Of a stretch of 64,000 nucleotides of DNA, positions 63,311 to 64,000 are shown one piece after another. The notes below the pieces were generated by a model, which was not told the DNA's origin, searched no databases, and saw only the letters and a list, made by a program, of their open reading frames with translations. Positions within the stretch are counted from its first letter, which is position 1. Each line of letters opens with the position of its first letter. A program made the position numbers and the translations under genes. Source of the stretch: Azonexaceae bacterium (GTDB taxonomy: Bacteria > Pseudomonadota > Gammaproteobacteria > Burkholderiales > Rhodocyclaceae). The stretch spans positions 372,001-436,000 of the forward strand of contig JAAXVL010000002.1 in NCBI GenBank assembly GCA_013335535.1, written 5' to 3'.

Positions 63311-63676
63311 TCACAGCTCGACGAAGACTTCGAACGCCAGCCGTTGCCACGGATTTTTGTTGTCGCTCAGAGACGACACGCGGGCCATCAGCCGGTCGCC
63401 AGCGTCCATCGCGGCGGCCACGGCACGATTCTGGGCGCGCGGCACGTAGCCCAGCTTGTTGCCGTGCCATTCGACACGGATGGCGTTGCGGTCATGCTTG
63501 TTGTCCAGTTCGCGGACCAAGGTCAAGGTGTCGCCTAGCTTGATTTCCGACCAGAACGTTTCCATCGCGTAAAACTGGCTGCCGGCCAATGGAGAATTCT
63601 GGACCAGTATGCGAATGCTTTCGGCCTGGGCTGTCGTCAGCCATAGCACGAGGCTAATCGTCAGCAGAAAACGCAT
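63311..63676 (-). CDS. Exported stand-alone HIRAN-domain protein
   Basis: A 121-residue protein with a clear signal peptide (MRFLLTISLVLWLTTAQA) followed by a complete HIRAN domain (about 40-118): GSQFYAMETFWSEIKLGDTLTLVRELDNKHDRNAIRVEWHGNKLGYVPRAQNRAVAAAMDAG. HIRAN domains of HLTF-type helicases bind 3' DNA ends, but this copy is predicted periplasmic, so its ligand is unknown. It overlaps the yraN stop by 23 bases and precedes the SIS gene. Confidence 0.82.
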   Translation of the reverse strand: MRFLLTISLVLWLTTAQAESIRILVQNSPLAGSQFYAMETFWSEIKLGDTLTLVRELDNKHDRNAIRVEWHGNKLGYVPRAQNRAVAAAMDAGDRLMARVSSLSDNKNPWQRLAFEVFVEL

Positions 63677-64000
63677 TCTTGATCCATTCGAGCTGCTCGC
63701 CATTGATCAGCACGCAATCGAAACGGCAGTCGCAGTCGGGTTTGCCGAGCAGGTAGTGCTGGGCGGCGAGAACGATGCGGCGACGCTTGCTGGCCGTGAT
63801 GCTCGCTCCGGCGCCGCCGAAATCGCTGCGGCTGCGCTGGCGGACTTCGACGAAAACCAGCACCTTGCCGTCGCGGCAAATGAGGTCGATCTCGCCGCCG
63901 CGAATTCTGAAATTGCGCGAAATTACCCGTTGACCGTGCAATTCGAGATAACGCGCCGCCCGCGCTTCGGCTTCGCGGCCGCGCGTCGTGGTGGTATCGT
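63654..64000 (-). CDS. yraN: YraN/UPF0102 family endonuclease-like protein (5' end outside the window)
   Basis: The minus strand stays open from 63654 past the window end. The visible part has GREAEARAARYLELHGQ, then RVISRNFRIRGGEIDLICRDGKVLVFVEVRQRSRSDFGG, the YraN core with GEIDLI and FVEVR as the PD-(D/E)XK-like motif. The family is a predicted nuclease linked to replication and recombination. The start codon is not in the window; a TTG at 63941 lies inside the conserved domain and is not a real start. A diverged dispersed motif overlaps the segment LHGQRVISRNF. Confidence 0.85.
   Translation of the reverse strand, partial: DTTTTRGREAEARAARYLELHGQRVISRNFRIRGGEIDLICRDGKVLVFVEVRQRSRSDFGGAGASITASKRRRIVLAAQHYLLGKPDCDCRFDCVLINGEQLEWIKNAFSADD
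63910..63939 (-). repeat. Dispersed tripartite motif, copy 17 (diverged core)
   Basis: Core GCACGGTCAACG (10 of 12) with TAATTT at 15-20 and AATTTC at 26-31, inside yraN. Confidence 0.6.

Overview
This window is about 63% GC by eye and reads as the chromosome of a Gram-negative betaproteobacterium. The best guess is the Rhodocyclales (Dechloromonas/Azonexus-like). This rests on the gene set (homodimeric AceE, IorAB, PEP-CTERM proteins, betaproteobacterial AddAB, TamAB, a type Vd patatin), not on a database match.

Layout. 1-2262: 5' part of aceE and a NorE/NorF-like pair, all on the minus strand. 2358-7323: iorAB, folD, purE and a Sua5/TsaC gene. 7433-7508: tRNA-Ala(CGC). 7509-13580: a 6-kb genomic island inserted at the tRNA, with an integrase, AlpA-type regulator, replication-like genes and cargo (thermonuclease, an unknown protein, a SAE-like secreted protein). 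It is AT-richer than its host and ends in a diverged copy of the tRNA 3' end followed by what looks like the tRNA's original terminator. 13732-25770: secreted and PEP-CTERM proteins, a CBS protein, a CoA-transferase, an RND efflux pair, a YXWGXW lipoprotein and a hybrid histidine kinase. 26129-33524 (minus): a gcr-like membrane protein, tamA and tamB. 33693-48726: an OmpA-like protein, a patatin autotransporter, a ComEA-like protein, addB and addA separated by a second hybrid kinase, a solute-binding protein, a diguanylate cyclase and a secreted SRPBCC protein. 48728-56733: dgkA, uvrA, a spherulin-4/PEP-CTERM protein, a membrane Mrr nuclease, an MFS transporter, ssb and an HDOD protein. 56794-64000: kup, a non-coding inverted-repeat element, an ADP-heptose adenylyltransferase, a K+ channel, and a yraN - HIRAN - diaA/gmhA - BON cluster.

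The main discovery is a dispersed tripartite motif. A 12-base core, CCACGGTCAACC, occurs exactly 12 times, plus five diverged copies. Every copy is followed by one A/T tract at motif positions 15-20 and a second at about 26-30, one helical turn later. Copies lie both between genes and inside genes, where they are translated in several frames (AddA, AddB, the patatin signal peptide, NorF, TamA, TamB, YraN, a CoA-transferase). None lies in the island. This architecture closely resembles the uptake signal sequences of Pasteurellaceae, so the motif is proposed as a candidate DNA-uptake signal or other genome-wide recognition site. I do not recognise it as described.
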